Shown piece after piece: positions 10,912 through 21,964 of a stretch of 64,000 nt of DNA. The DNA comes from Escarpia spicata (lineage: Eukaryota > Annelida > Polychaeta > Sabellida > Siboglinidae). The stretch is from positions 1,643,529 through 1,707,528 of the forward strand of contig OZ023217.1 in assembly GCA_963995525.1 (NCBI GenBank), in the 5' to 3' direction. Position 1 is the first letter of the stretch, and each line of letters opens with the position of its first letter. Below the pieces are notes generated by a model, which made no database searches, had not been told where the DNA came from, and saw nothing but the letters and a program-made list of their open reading frames with translations. A program made the translations under genes and the position numbers.

Positions 10912-12907
10912 ATGACGATGAATTGGAAACGGGGAGTGTTAAAGTGAGAACATATGTTTCTAATTATAAATGATTACGTCTTAAATAGCCGCGGTTGGCT
11001 ATGGCCAGTTTACTCCCCCGTGGTGCGTTTCGTTAATAAATGTTTCAACTATTACATATAATTGTGTGGTAAGTAACGATACAATACGATTTATTTCTAA
11101 TACTTTTATAATTGCATAATAACCTAATTAATCGAACACGCGTGTGTATATATATACTGAGACTGGCAAGATGTTCAATAGACATCACAATATAGTGCGT
11201 GTGTATAAATCTGTCTGGCTGTCTGTATGTATATGTGTTTCTGTCTGACTGTCTGTCTATGCGTCTGAATGACTATGTGTCTGCTTTGTCCTTAAGCTCG
11301 CGCGTGTTGATCTAAATATCACGACATCTACTAACCAACCTTCCACAGTGCGTGGTTCTGCGCCAACCATCCGCGAAATGCAAACCCTGCTCCGACTACC
11401 TGGCGATGTTACAATACGCACTAATCCCAGTTTATCTGGAACTGCTTCACCTGAAGAACGATTTTGCTTTGCACAAACATGGCAACTGCGCTCCTTCTAC
11501 ATTAGTACTGGCGGGTGTTTAACACTAGTCGGTCAACATACAACTGCCACGCCTTTACAAATTGTCAGGTGCATTGACAGAAGCGTCCGCTCGGCAGAGT
11601 TTGTTACGTAATAGAAGCTAAATTGGATAACTCCGTGTTGGCAAGCGTGTAACATTGGTTGGCTCCATCCCTATAGTATGTTACGCTAAATTTATATTTT
11701 GATAACCCCACCCGTTTGTAATGCTTCATAACACTGACCTGCTTATCCCCTAAAAGGACATTCTTTTAAAAAAAAGACCCTAGGGCTATCTATCATGGTA
11801 CATAAGAACTAGAATAAAGAATACAGTACAAGATTAAATGATAAAATACTAGAATAAAGTACATGTTTAACTAACAATAAACAATAATACATAAATTTTT
11901 CAAGTTTAGACCTACTTTTAGTAGGTATGATTTCTGAGAGGGGGAGGGGCGCAGGCGACAGCTGTGCGAGTGGTCGGGCCAGACTGTCAAACGGAGCTCG
12001 AGTCTTTCGAAACCTATTTCCGTTTCTAAAATTGGGCAATCTCGTTCACCCTACTTTGCCTGTTTGTTTCGTAAGAGACCACACATGTGGTATACTTTAT
12101 AACATGGGCGTTGCATTACCTACTGCAAGAACCGTTGGTCATGAAATGAGAGATGTGAAACAATGATACAGATTTTCATACAATGAAAATTACCTTTCAA
12201 TAGTCAAATTAATAACATATCGGATGTGACCGAAAATTGATTTTTTTTAAAGCTAATTATTCATATCGTTCTCAAAACCTACAATTTTATTGGTAAAAAA
12301 ATACGTCAACAGAAAAGAAATATGCATGTTCTGAATTGAGTCCAAGCAAATTTTAGATACCAAAAAGATGAAAGCGTCGCCTTTCTGTTAAGCACCAATT
12401 TTGCATCAGTAAGAACATCAGTTATGTTAAACAACTGCTGCAGCTGAACAAGAATAAAAAGTCAAATGCCTCACACTACTCTACTCACGGAGCGCAACAA
12501 GCCAGCTTCATTGTTAATAGAACAAACATGAAAACAACAAAATGTTCACACCAACCTGTAACACATTCTATTAGCATTGTCAACACTAAATGTCAAAGGG
12601 TTTGTGTCAACTCAAACACAATTTGTGGCATTGGTACTGTGCACCATCCACCAGGGGTACTAATCACCCGAGACGCATCGCATATAAATAGTTTCAGTTA
12701 TGTTTTATAAATGAATTGAACCGGGGTAAACCATGTGATTGTGTGCATGAACGACTGTCCGTGTTCACAATATATTATTCTTTGTTATTCAAGTTTAGAC
12801 AATACAGCATCCAATTTCTCTCCGTGACATTTTACATCATCGGGAGTTAAAATGACATTTGTTTTCCGATCGATGTGTTCGGTACAGTTTTGGTTCGCTG
12901 CAAGTTG
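10912..12907. other. Unannotated stretch
   Basis: No supported gene. Short forward ORFs at 11,348-11,611 and 11,927-12,166 have no recognisable motif and no splice evidence. AT-rich elsewhere. Confidence 0.45.
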
Positions 12908-13092
12908 GTCACAGGCACGTACATACAAGCACAGGCACGCATGGGCACGCACGGGAACGCACGGGAACGTACGGGCACCCACGGGCACGCACGGGCACGC
13001 ACGGGCACGCACGGGCACGCACGGGCACGCACGGGCACGCACGGGCACGCACAGATACGCGCAGGCCCGCGCATGCACGCACAGACACCTAC
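12908..13092. repeat. 10-bp GCACGCACGG minisatellite
   Basis: About 18 decamers; the centre (about 12,977-13,050) is near-perfect GCACGCACGG and both flanks are diverged. Several frames on both strands stay open (Arg/Thr/Gly/His-rich or Cys/Pro/Val-rich); they are by-products of the repeat. Confidence 0.95.
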
Positions 13093-13385
13093 AGTTGTGC
13101 AGAGACGCGCACCGATATGAGCAGACACGCGCAGACACACAAATATTGACATCATGTTATGACCTTGGATATACAACACGAAGTAATTCGCAACATTGAT
13201 TTACCCATTGTGACATTCGTTGACAAAAGTCCGCATCCTTAGGGTGTGCTTTCTGTACGATTCTCTTGTTGACTGCTTGACAGCTGCGTAACAGCCCTGC
13301 ATTTTTTAAATGTTGTACTGTATGAAACGGGTTATATACCATCAAGTAGTGTTCGATGGCGGGAAATCCACGTTCAACCCACTAA

Positions 13386-13760
13386 TTAAAATCGGGAAGA
13401 ACGACGAGGTTGGTTCTCTTCGATACAAAATGGCGTTACATGTGCGTACGACACGTAAATCGTTTGCCCAGGTGTGTGATCGATTCTTCGTGAATAGCTC
13501 GTCTGTTGCTTGTGTTTGTAAGCAAAACCCTGCACAGTCTGTTGCAATTCATGGACATACATAATTATTTGTAATGTTCCAATCTTTATAATGTTGACTC
13601 TTTCCAGCAGAACGAGCATTGTGGATTCCATAGTCGAAGTACGGTTGACGTAGTGCTCAGGTATCGGTGGCTGTGTGCCAAGGCACAGAAATATCGCTTC
13701 GCAGTCGAGATTCTTAGCATAGACATGAGCCGCGCATTTAATACATCAGACGAGACAAGC
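13386..13760 (-). other. Unrecognised reverse-strand open stretch
   Basis: An open frame of roughly 120 codons runs on the minus strand and ends at 13,386. It contains Cys/Leu-rich and His-rich parts but no family I recognise. It opens only just downstream of a TGA, and no splice sites stand out. It may be a decayed gene or transposon fragment, or chance. Confidence 0.2.
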
Positions 13761-13954
13761 TGATGGAGATACTTCCAACCGTCCTTGAAGAGTTGGAAAT
13801 TGGAATGATGAGACTTTTTTGTAAACACATCACTCGCACCTTGCACGTCATTCCGTGGCACAGAGTGTTCAAACACAGTCTTGAGTTACGACAATGATCG
13901 TCAGTTACATGTGATATTAATGACTATGTAATACAGCGATTTTACCTCAATTAA

Positions 13955-14268
13955 GTGTTTTATGGAGCGCAGTGGACTAACAATCGAGAGAACTCGGTTT
14001 CGAATCCTGTGCCGCCGTGTCGAACCTGGGAAAGTTCGTTCATTCTATGTTGCTCCAGTTCTCTCAGCTATATGACTGATTCCCTGGGCACAGACAGTGA
14101 CGGATATTTGTGTACGAATACTCTTCGCGCATTAACTGCAGAGTGGCTGGATGCTTCCCAGAGAAGTCTTGATGGTATTCGATTAAACAAGACTGTCAGA
14201 AGTAAAGGTCAAGCGCTTTGAGCGGTCCAAAGGACTGATTACTGCGATATATAAGTACTTACTTTCTT
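13955..14268 (+). mobile_element. tRNA-derived SINE, second copy
   Basis: The head reads GAGCGCAGTGGACTAA (A-box remnant) and GGTTTCGAATCC (good B box, 13,996-14,007). The body has GGATATTTGTGTACGAATA and TTCGCGCATTAACTGCAGAG. It ends with AAGCGCTTTGAGCGGTC and CGATATATAAGTAC. The body and tail match the split SINE at 3,121-3,980. The ORF at 13,955-14,221 is non-functional. Confidence 0.75.
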
Positions 14269-15269
14269 GGGCTCTAGAGATTCACATATGTACATGTGTT
14301 GGCCTTACACGGAAGCGTTCATTATAATTATTGTGCGCAATGATAAAATGAATTTGTGAATTATGTTACATATACGGTCAATGCTCATGACAGAAGGACA
14401 TTCATAAGGTAATGCAGATTACATGGGAGAGAACACGTCAATTTTTCCTCAATTAAGCTTATCAGCTAGATTCATGTATTTATATGTAGACCTTATATCA
14501 AGGGGTCATTATAATTATTATACATAATGTTCCCTGTTAGATGTACTTGCGCTATGTTACATGCTCATGAGAGTAACATACTTATAATTACGCTGACCAT
14601 AATCATGCTATGTAGGAGACGAATCGGACAAGTAATTCGTGCATATTTTGATACCAATAAGGACTTCATTGGAAACCTAATGCAATGTTAAACTATTTTA
14701 ATGTTGATGTATGTTGTTTTGACCTCTAAATATAATTTATGCGTACCTACATACATGCATCTGGATTACTTGAGGTTTGCAGAAATATCATATTGTTCAA
14801 TCTTTGTTCCGAAATTAAAATCATCACAAAATCGCAGGCAAAAGCTATTGATGGGGCTTCAATATAAACTTGCGTAATTTTGACAATGTTCCCTAATTTG
14901 TTGAGCTATATACTTTTGATATATTATCTAGGATATATGCTTGCTTTCAAAACTGTAAGATTTGCTTATGTTGCAATTAGTTCCAACATGACCCTAGTTT
15001 GGTCATAAAAGTCGTAGACTAACCACCCATATCGGTGGATGAGTGTCCGTCAATCGTGACAACAATAGGCACCCATCAAGGTGCCACAAGACAGCGTCAG
15101 CCAAGTGCTGTTTATAATATACATCGAGGAGCTTACCTTCAAAACACTACTGTTCAGTTCCAAACACTATCCCAACGTACTCTCAAGACACTACCCAATG
15201 TCAAAACATTACCGTTATTATAGTTTACCACCCAAGTAAACAAGTTACCTTTAGTAATCATCCTATACA
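14269..15269. other. Unannotated AT-rich stretch
   Basis: Nothing recognised apart from short inexact direct repeats. Confidence 0.45.
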
Positions 15270-15345
15270 CTAAGGTCGAGTTCGTAATCGTTGGAACCAA
15301 TTAGGCAACGGGAATAAATAGTTAGTGTGAAATGTCATAACATAT
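15270..15345 (+). repeat. Dispersed repeat with CGTTGGAACCAATTAGG
   Basis: Shares GTTGGAACCAAT, a GACGGGAATAAATAG-like block and TAGTTAGTGTGAAATGTC with 15,640-15,760 and, rearranged, with the arms at 23,430-23,596 and 24,014-24,180. Confidence 0.5.
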
Positions 15346-15351
15346 TAATGC

Positions 15352-15612
15352 ATAGATGCGGGAACGGAGGGCAGGGGGCAGTTGCCCCCTGGAATTTATC
15401 AGGGACAGACATATACTTCTGCCCCCCATTAAATGTGAACGTGAATGTTTGTTTTTGTGGCGAGCGTCAATGGCGGGTGGAAATGTAAATGTTCTGCCAC
15501 CCCCTGGCTTCCGATGTCACAATCGAGCCAACAGAGACAGCAACAAGGTGAAGGAAGATGTGAACAATGGCGGCGGCGACAATATGAATGTCGTTCCCGC
15601 GTCACTGTATTA
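15352..15612 (+). mobile_element. Third copy of the 3.4-kb MITE family (internally deleted)
   Basis: Contains GGGACAGACATATACTTCTG and AAATGTGAACGTGAATG, and ends with CCCGCGTCACTG, matching both halves of 3,367-3,932. A large internal part is missing. Confidence 0.6.
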
Positions 15613-15639
15613 ATGTCATTATTACAATTAGCTAAGGTT

Positions 15640-15760
15640 TGAGTTAGTTATGGTTGACGTTAGTCATAACGTAAGCGTTGGAACCAATCAGATGACGGGA
15701 ATAAATAGCTAGTGTGATAATCAGACGAGGGGAATAAATAATTATTCATAACACCTACGT
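15640..15760 (+). repeat. Dispersed repeat, second copy
   Basis: Carries GTTAGTTATGGTTGACG, then GCGTTGGAACCAATCAGATG and ACGGGAATAAATAGC. Related to 15,270-15,345 and to the inverted arms near 23.5 and 24.1 kb. Confidence 0.55.
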
Positions 15761-15765
15761 CATCC

Positions 15766-16641
15766 ATGAGAATCGTTGTCATTTACCGCCAGCCGCCATC
15801 AGTGAAAAATGGCTTGTCAACAACTGTGTTTTTTGAAGAATGGGACCGTTTCATCGACGACCATGCCATAAAACCTGGACCTCTGATTATCATGGGAGAT
15901 TTGAGCTTTCATATTGGCAACGCTGCAAATGTTGATGCACGGCGACTGATCAATTTTGTGAATGTCCCAGGAATGGTGTTGCATGTTCGCGGGCCAACTA
16001 ACAGGAAAGGACACACGTTGGATGTACTCATGACCCGCAGCACGGACGAACACCTTGTTCGAAATGTTACCGTTACGGACATGGGCCTTTCTGGCCACTT
16101 TTTCGGTAAGTTTCAACATAGACATTGTTCAACATCGCACTGGTTTGATGAAAATCAAATATCGCAAGTTACGCACCATTGATGCAGTGTCTTTCCGACA
16201 AGACATTCCAATGTTCCGCTCGGATGAACTGGTTGATCAATACGATCATATGCTGGTCAGCTTAGTTGATTCGCAAGCGCCAATGCAAAAAAGGCATGTC
16301 CAATTACGGCAAGATGCAGCGTGGTATACCGACGACTTACTGACTGCGAAACGAGAGAAACGGCAGAGAGAAAGATCCTGGAGAAAATCCAAACTAAAGG
16401 TGCATAGACAATTGTACGCTGATCACTGCAAGAGAGTGAATGCACTATTTACCCAAACAAAATCTACCTGCTATTCCAGCATAATCCGTGATACAGGCAA
16501 GAACCAACAACGACTGTTCCGAATTGTAAACTGTCTACTGCATCGCGAAATGGGCACTGTACTCCCTACCCACACGTCAGAAGCTGAAATGGCGAGTATA
16601 TTTTCAAACTATTTTTTTGAAAAGATCAGCAACATTTGTTG
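15766..16641 (+). pseudogene. Non-LTR retrotransposon endonuclease and linker, broken
   Basis: The first frame (15,766-16,182) resembles the C-terminal half of an apurinic-type endonuclease: VVIYRQPPS, a GPLIIMGDLSFHIG segment where active enzymes have GDFN, TNRKGHTLDVLMTR, and GLSGHF where active enzymes have LSDH. Two catalytic positions are therefore altered (N and D lost). A frameshift at about 16,100-16,140 moves to the next frame, which encodes the EN-RT linker: VDQYDHMLVSLVDSQAP, RQDAAWYTDDLLTAKREK, RSWRKSKLKVHRQLY and FSNYFFEKIS. The RT domain should follow, but the homology stops at the target duplication of the 7.4-kb element. The upstream part of the endonuclease is also missing. 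The insertion of the 7.4-kb element may have cut the LINE, but I could not find its continuation on the far side. Confidence 0.85.
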
Positions 16642-16647
16642 TGAGGT
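16642..16647. repeat. Left target-site duplication TGAGGT
   Basis: Exact match to 24,014-24,019, directly outside both terminal inverted repeats of the 7.4-kb element. Confidence 0.75.
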
Positions 16648-16780
16648 AGTAGTAAAGGAGGTCCTTTACCGGGGATGGTTTGCGCGGCGCGGAGCAAGAG
16701 CAAGAGCAAAAGTACCCGGATGTAGGTCAAGGTCAAGGTCCCGGATGTAGGTCAATGTCAAGGACCCGGATGTAGGTCAA
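16648..16780 (+). repeat. Left terminal inverted repeat (133 bp)
   Basis: Starts AGTAGTAAAGG, then an 18-bp palindrome GTAAAGGAGGTCCTTTAC (16,651-16,668), a GCGCGGCGCGGAGCAAGAGC stretch and repeated CCCGGATGTAGGTCAA units. 129 of 133 positions match the reverse complement of 23,881-24,013. Confidence 0.85.
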
Positions 16781-16789
16781 AGGTCAATT

Positions 16790-17470
16790 ACCCCGAATGT
16801 AGTTTAAGTGGCGCCGGCGGCGCCACCTGGCGGATAGGTCATGAACTAAAATAACGCCCCTACCGTAATTTTTCGGAACTGAAAAGGCGCCCCTACCGGC
16901 ATTTTTCGGAACTAAAATAGGGTGATCATTAGCGCCACCTACCGTAATTTTTTCGGAACTAGACTCGGTTTGCTCGTAGCGCCACCTATCGGATAGGTCA
17001 CGAACCAAATAGCGCCACCTAGCGGAATTTTTCGGTACAAAAATTATATAACCAGTTGCGCCCCCTAGCGGTTTTTTTGTGAACTAAAGATATTGACCAA
17101 AGTTCTGTACTGCCCAAATTCGTGCGTCTTGGTTTGACCATAAGCGTCACCTAGCGGAATTTTTCGGAACGAAAATAATCTGACCCGTTGCGCCACCTAG
17201 CGGATTTTGGTCTAACTAAATGTCCGAGTACTGCCCAAATTCGTGCGTCTTGGTTTAACTGTTAGCGCCACCTTGCGGATTTTTTCCGAACTAAATTAAC
17301 TTAGCGGATATGTCATTTTCTTCAAGTGGTGCCATCTTACGGATAAGTTGTGAACTAAATGTAGGAGTATTCTCCAAATTCGTGTCTCTTGCACGCTTGC
17401 GTGCAATAGAGCCCCCTGACGGATACTTCATGAACCGCAAACACCATCCCCTAGTGGACAAGTGAGCGAA
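16790..17470. repeat. Subterminal GCGCCACCTAGCGG repeats
   Basis: Many imperfect copies of GCGCCACCTAGCGG followed by ATTTTTCGGAACTAAAAT, with spacing of about 60-70 bp. Part of it has a longer period of about 120 bp (TACTGCCCAAATTCGTGCG at about 17,109 and 17,231). A related block lies at the right end (23,785-23,880), so it belongs to the element's subterminal regions. Confidence 0.8.
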
Positions 17471-17474
17471 CCCC

Positions 17475-17735
17475 ATGTTAAGAGATAGGGAATTTTCCCC
17501 ATGTTAAGAGATAGGGATTTTTCCCCATGTTAAGAGATAGGGATTTTCACCATGTTAAAACATAGGGAATTTCCCCCATGTTAAGAGATAGGGATTTTCC
17601 CCATGTTAAAGCATAGGGAATTTTCCCCATGTTAAAACATAGGTCATTTTATCGTAAAGGTATGCGACCACTTTTCGATTTTTCACTCCATGTTAAAGCA
17701 TAGGACATTTTCACCCTGTAAAGTATAGGGATTTT
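17475..17735. repeat. 27-bp CATGTTAAGAGATAGGG array, left copy
   Basis: About nine units of CATGTTAAGAGATAGGG (or TTAAAGCATAGGG) plus a T-rich spacer with CCCC. The same array recurs at 19,498-19,652, each time just upstream of a promoter module. Confidence 0.85.
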
Positions 17736-17797
17736 TCACCATAGCGCGTATGTAATGTAATCCCTTTATGTGTCGTCATGATGCAGTGACATCGTTA

Positions 17798-17875
17798 AAA
17801 CTCTGCAGTCTGTGCTTTTGAATTTTCTACTCTACAATCTGTGATCTTTCGGTACGTCCACGTGAACTTTATGTT
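17798..17875 (+). promoter_or_regulatory. Promoter-like module, left copy
   Basis: Contains CTCTGCAGT, then TGAATTTTCTAC, GATCTTTCGG and the E-box-type CCACGTGA. The same four blocks occur in the same order at 19,697-19,795 upstream of the two intact ORFs. Here it ends about 20 bp before the ATG at 17,895. Its role as a promoter is inferred from position and duplication; no clear TATA box is seen in this copy. Confidence 0.5.
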
Positions 17876-17894
17876 CTGTTTAACATTTTGGAAG

Positions 17895-18227
17895 ATGAAC
17901 ATCATGTCTAGTGATAACGTCCGACAAGGGATTTTGCTACCGAAGGCGCAACCTTCTCCGGCTATGGGACCACTCGACCTCTCGACCCAGACAATCAACC
18001 CGGACCAATAGCCACCGATCATTTCAACGTCCAGTCCGATGACCAGTTTGATGATCAAAACAATTTCGTCTCTGTCATCAGCTCCGTCAACCAACCCAAC
18101 CATCAACCTGACGCCATCACCTCCGACGAAGCGTCAGAAGCTTCACGAGATTTCGGATGACACATCACACGAGAGTACGGTTCGACGTGTTATCGCGTCA
18201 AATCCCTCCTTTTTCACGAAAATAGAC

Positions 18228-18230
<3 letters not shown>
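17895..18230 (+). pseudogene. Element ORF A, interrupted; PLDLS motif and basic NLS-like stretch
   Basis: Opens with ATG at 17,895. After 38 codons a TAG (18,009-18,011) interrupts, and the same frame stays open again to the TG microsatellite at 18,230. Before the stop there is a PLDLS motif (codons 26-30), known from CtBP-binding proteins such as adenovirus E1A. After it comes a Ser/Thr/Pro-rich part, then a basic PPTKRQKL stretch (about 18,120-18,143) resembling a nuclear localisation signal, then DDTSHEST (18,156-18,179). The DNA of that last part is nearly the same as the unit of the array at 20,985-21,606, so the original C-terminal region may have been repetitive and may have been separated by rearrangement. 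No homologue is recognised. The short motifs could be chance. Confidence 0.45.
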
Positions 18231-18996
<766 letters not shown>

Positions 18997-19071
18997 GACC
19001 CTTTGATTAGGGGTAGGACGTGCCTAGTCTATATGCATTTACAACTTTAACACAGGTCCAAACCGGATAAA

Positions 19072-19103
19072 GCATAGCCATAGGCATAGGCATAGGCATA
19101 GAG
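19072..19103. repeat. (CATAGG)n hexamer repeat
   Basis: Four to five copies of CATAGG with one variant at each end. Confidence 0.85.
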
Positions 19104-19128
19104 GCTAAAGGCTATCTGGCCTACAGCG

Positions 19129-19432
19129 CATAATCACGGACAAACACCTTACAAACACCGACAAACAGCTCATAACCACTGACAAACAGCTCATAACCAC
19201 CAACAAACACTGACAAACAACTTACAAACACTGACAAACAATTTGCAAACACTGACAAACAGCTCATAACCACAGACAAACAACTTACAAACACTGACAA
19301 ACAGCTCATAACCACTGACAAACAACTTACAAACACTGACAAACAGCTCATAACCACGGACAAACAACTTACAAACACTTACAAACAGCTCATAGCCACC
19401 AACAAACAGCTCATAACCACTGACAAACATGC
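19129..19432. repeat. 21-bp array with two alternating monomers
   Basis: GACAAACAGCTCATAACCAC alternates with GACAAACAACTTACAAACAC (each 21 bp with a variable last base), giving a 42-bp higher-order period in places. Reverse-strand ORFs here are by-products. Confidence 0.9.
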
Positions 19433-19497
19433 TATATCGAGTGAAAAATGTCCCTGTTAACTGGTATGAACTGGTATAAACTGGTATAAATCAAGTC

Positions 19498-19652
19498 TCA
19501 TGTTAAAGCATAGGGAATTTTCCCCATGTTAAGAGATAGGGATTTTTCCCCATGTTAAGAGATAGGGATTTTCACCGTGTTAAAGCATAGGGAATTTTCA
19601 CCATGTTAAGAGATAGGGAATTTTTACCATGTTAAAGCATAGGGATTTCATC
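19498..19652. repeat. 27-bp CATGTTAAAGCATAGGG array, right copy
   Basis: About six units, same family as 17,475-17,735. Lies directly before the second promoter module. Confidence 0.85.
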
Positions 19653-19689
19653 ATCAACTGAAAGCACCCCTGTTAGATAAGTGGTGAAC

Positions 19690-19816
19690 TATATAACTAC
19701 TCTGCAGTTCGCGCTTGTGTACATTCTACTCACCCGTCCGTGCTCTTGAATTTTCTACAATCCGAGATCTTTCGGCACACCCACGTGACTTTTCGGCACA
19801 TTCACTAACTATATAA
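19690..19816 (+). promoter_or_regulatory. Promoter module, right copy, with TATA boxes
   Basis: Repeats the CTCTGCAGT, TTGAATTTTCTAC, GATCTTTCGG, CCACGTGA order of 17,798-17,875. AACTATATAAC occurs twice, at its start (TATATAA at 19,690-19,696) and end (19,810-19,816). The second TATA box is 67 bp before the first ATG of ORF B (19,883), a normal distance for a start site near 19,840. Confidence 0.55.
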
Positions 19817-19882
19817 CCCTTGGTGTTTTGCCAATCGGACCATCATTCCTATCACGACGACAGCACGGCTAACATCATCATC

Positions 19883-20395
19883 ATGTTGAAGACACCCTAC
19901 TACCGACCTCGCAATGCGGCAGACTCGAGCGACGAGGACAAGCCGACGAGCCGACCCATCACGCCGGTGATCAACCGGCCTTCCGAGCCGTCGGGACCAG
20001 ACGTCGTGGACATCTCAGCTCTAGAAACATCGGAAAGACCCGACCATGTTATCGAGGTCAAAGGTCTACTTATTGACAAAGTACGCAAGTATACTCCCTT
20101 CTACATCGGGTGTAGATACTGTCAGAAGGGTATGATTGTCGATGATAGGGGCCATTTGCAATGCGAACGACACGGTTGTGTGGCCACTGACATGTATATC
20201 AGGGTTCGAACGGATGCTGCCGATGAGAAGGACCTGCCGACTCCGAGATATCTACCACCATCGCTGAGACCCTTCACCTGCCCGGACTGTGGGGGATCGT
20301 TCACACAGAAAAATAATTCCAAGCAACATATCATCAGCGGATGTTGTGCACGTCGGAAGAGGACGTCCGATGAAGCCAAGTTGTATACGAAATGA
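19883..20395 (+). CDS. Element ORF B, 170-aa protein with two Cys/His clusters
   Basis: Start chosen at the first ATG (19,883), 67 bp downstream of a TATA box; the frame is also open further upstream but without an ATG. The N-terminal 50 residues are acidic and Ser/Pro-rich (SSDEDK at 15-20), so probably disordered. Residues 77-99 hold C77-X2-C80, C94, H97 and C99. Residues 133-154 hold C-X2-C-X12-H-X4-C, a C2HC zinc-finger pattern, followed by a basic tail (ARRKR, 156-160). A nuclear, nucleic-acid-binding role is a reasonable inference. No family is recognised. The stop TGA overlaps the ATG of ORF C as ATGA. The frame is intact and contains mixed codons, unlike the repeats around it, so I regard it as a real gene of the element. 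Confidence 0.7.
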   Translation: MLKTPYYRPRNAADSSDEDKPTSRPITPVINRPSEPSGPDVVDISALETSERPDHVIEVKGLLIDKVRKYTPFYIGCRYCQKGMIVDDRGHLQCERHGCVATDMYIRVRTDAADEKDLPTPRYLPPSLRPFTCPDCGGSFTQKNNSKQHIISGCCARRKRTSDEAKLYTK

Positions 20396-20736
20396 AGAAG
20401 ACGCTTGCACGTCACATAGCATGTGCCATCGTCGAACTCTCGAGACGACAGTGTCTCGCTTGCGAGATAGACGATCCTAATCAATTTCATCACGATTGTA
20501 TGTTACCTGATGACATTCTAATTTATATGCACTTTGACGAAGCTGTGGAGGCCATTAATTCGACTGCAGTGATGAAAGACTGGTTGTGTGTTTTGTTAGA
20601 CGCAGGTTTAAAGCTATCCGACCTGACGTCCGATCACTTGTGTGCTATCGGGAGTTGGTTGCAAGAACCGTTTTCAGAGGAGTGGCGAAACAAATTAAAG
20701 CAAATTGTTCTGGCAGTAATGGAGGGTGACCTGTAA
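20392..20736 (+). CDS. Element ORF C, 114-aa protein with C-X2-C-X8-HH-X-C cluster
   Basis: Starts at ATG 20,392, overlapping the stop of ORF B by four bases, and ends with TAA at 20,734-20,736. Residues 21-36 form C-X2-C-X8-H-H-X-C, a probable zinc site. The rest is predicted helical and acidic (PDDILIYMHFDEAVEAI; EEWRNKLKQIVLAVMEGDL). The arrangement (single small Cys/His cluster then an amphipathic helical tail) reminds me of unnamed small proteins of Polinton-type elements and related viruses, but that is memory and not a search result. It would need reinitiation, leaky scanning or a separate transcript to be translated. Function unknown. Confidence 0.65.
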   Translation: MKKTLARHIACAIVELSRRQCLACEIDDPNQFHHDCMLPDDILIYMHFDEAVEAINSTAVMKDWLCVLLDAGLKLSDLTSDHLCAIGSWLQEPFSEEWRNKLKQIVLAVMEGDL

Positions 20737-20851
20737 AGAACTTTCTTTTGTCTTGTACACGATTAAACTTTGCAAGACCCTGTATCAATGTCTAGTCTCC
20801 GGTTCTTGAAGTTATGGACCGTGACATGTAAATACGTTTGTGTTGTTCACG

Positions 20852-20857
20852 AATAAA
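20852..20857 (+). terminator. AATAAA polyadenylation signal
   Basis: The sequence GAATAAACTGTGCAA lies about 115 bp after the ORF C stop and is followed by a T/GT-rich stretch (GTCTTTTTTCGTGTCTT), the usual downstream element. A weaker ATTAAA is at 20,762-20,767. This is the expected 3' end of the ORF B/C transcript. Confidence 0.55.
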
Positions 20858-20984
20858 CTGTGCAAACCTTATCTTGCGTCTTTTTTCGTGTCTTACACTT
20901 CACAAGTAAAGGTACTCGTCTAAGTCCCGATTAACAAATCACTCAAATCACTCATCCTTCGTGTCTGATCACTCACATACGGAT

Positions 20985-21606
20985 GACACATCACGCTAGA
21001 CTACGGATACCACATCACACCAGACTTCGGATGACACGAGACAAGAGACGGGACTATGACCGAGGTGTGTCACGAGACTACGGATGTCACATCACACGAG
21101 AGTACGGACGAGACAAGAGACGAGACTATGACCGAGATGTGTCACGAGACTTCGGATGATACGAGACAAGAGACGAGACTATGACCGAGATATGTCACGA
21201 GACTACGAATGTCACATCACTCGAGATTACGGACGAGACAAGAGACGGGACTATGACCGAGATATGTCACGAGACTACGGATGATACATCACATGAGAGT
21301 ACGGACGAGACGAGACGAGACTATGACCGAGATATGTCACGAGACTACGAATGTCACATCACTCGAGATTACGGACGAGACAAGAGACGGGACTATGACC
21401 GAGATATGTCACGAGACTACGGATGATACATCACATGAAAGTACGGACGAGACGAGACGAGACGAGACTATGACCGAGATATGTCACGAGACTACGGATG
21501 GCACATCACACGAGACTACGGATGACACATCACACGAGAGTACGGACGAGACGAGACTATGACCGAGATATGTCACGAGACTACGGATGATACATCACAC
21601 GAGACT
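20985..21606. repeat. GATGACACATCACACGAGAG array related to ORF A
   Basis: Imperfect units combine GATGACACATCACACGAGAG, TACGGACGAGAC, GACTATGACCGAGATATG and TCACGAGACTACG; the long unit is about 120 bp with shorter internal repeats. In one frame it reads as repeats of the kind DDTSHESTDETR and MTEICHETT. The 20-bp core is the same as inside ORF A (about 18,155-18,176). Confidence 0.85.
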
Positions 21607-21629
21607 AGTTTCGCAAACGAAACACTAAT

Positions 21630-21930
21630 AGACGGGTTATTGCGTGAGATCCCCTCAAAAGGAAGCAAAGCAAAGCAAATAGACGGGTGAGATTCCTCAA
21701 AAGGAAGCAAAGCAAAGCAAATAGACGGGTGAGATCCCTCAAAAGGAAGCAAAGCAAAGCAAATAGACGGGTGAGATCCCTCAAAAGGAAGCAAAGCAAA
21801 GCAAATAGACGGGTGAGATCCCTCAAAAGGAAGCAAAGCAAAGCAAATAGACGGGTGAGATCCCTCAAAAGGAAGCAAAGCAAAGCAAATAGACGGGTTA
21901 TCGCGTGAGAGCCCTCAAAAGGAAGCAAAT
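21630..21930. repeat. 42-bp array, six copies
   Basis: Unit: GACGGGTGAGATCCCTCAAA followed by AGGAAGCAAAGCAAAGCAAA and TA. The first and last copies have GACGGGTTATYGCGTGAGA, which resembles the ORF A segment at 18,182-18,203. Open frames on both strands (14-residue basic repeat on +) are a result of the 42-bp period. Confidence 0.9.
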
Positions 21931-21964
21931 AGACCAGATATTTTCATATGTCAGTGCATAAAAT

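Noticed and set aside
12785..13199. Five overlapping ORFs on both strands, Arg/Gly/His/Thr- or Cys/Pro/Val-rich
   Set aside because: Produced by the 10-bp GCACGCACGG repeat.
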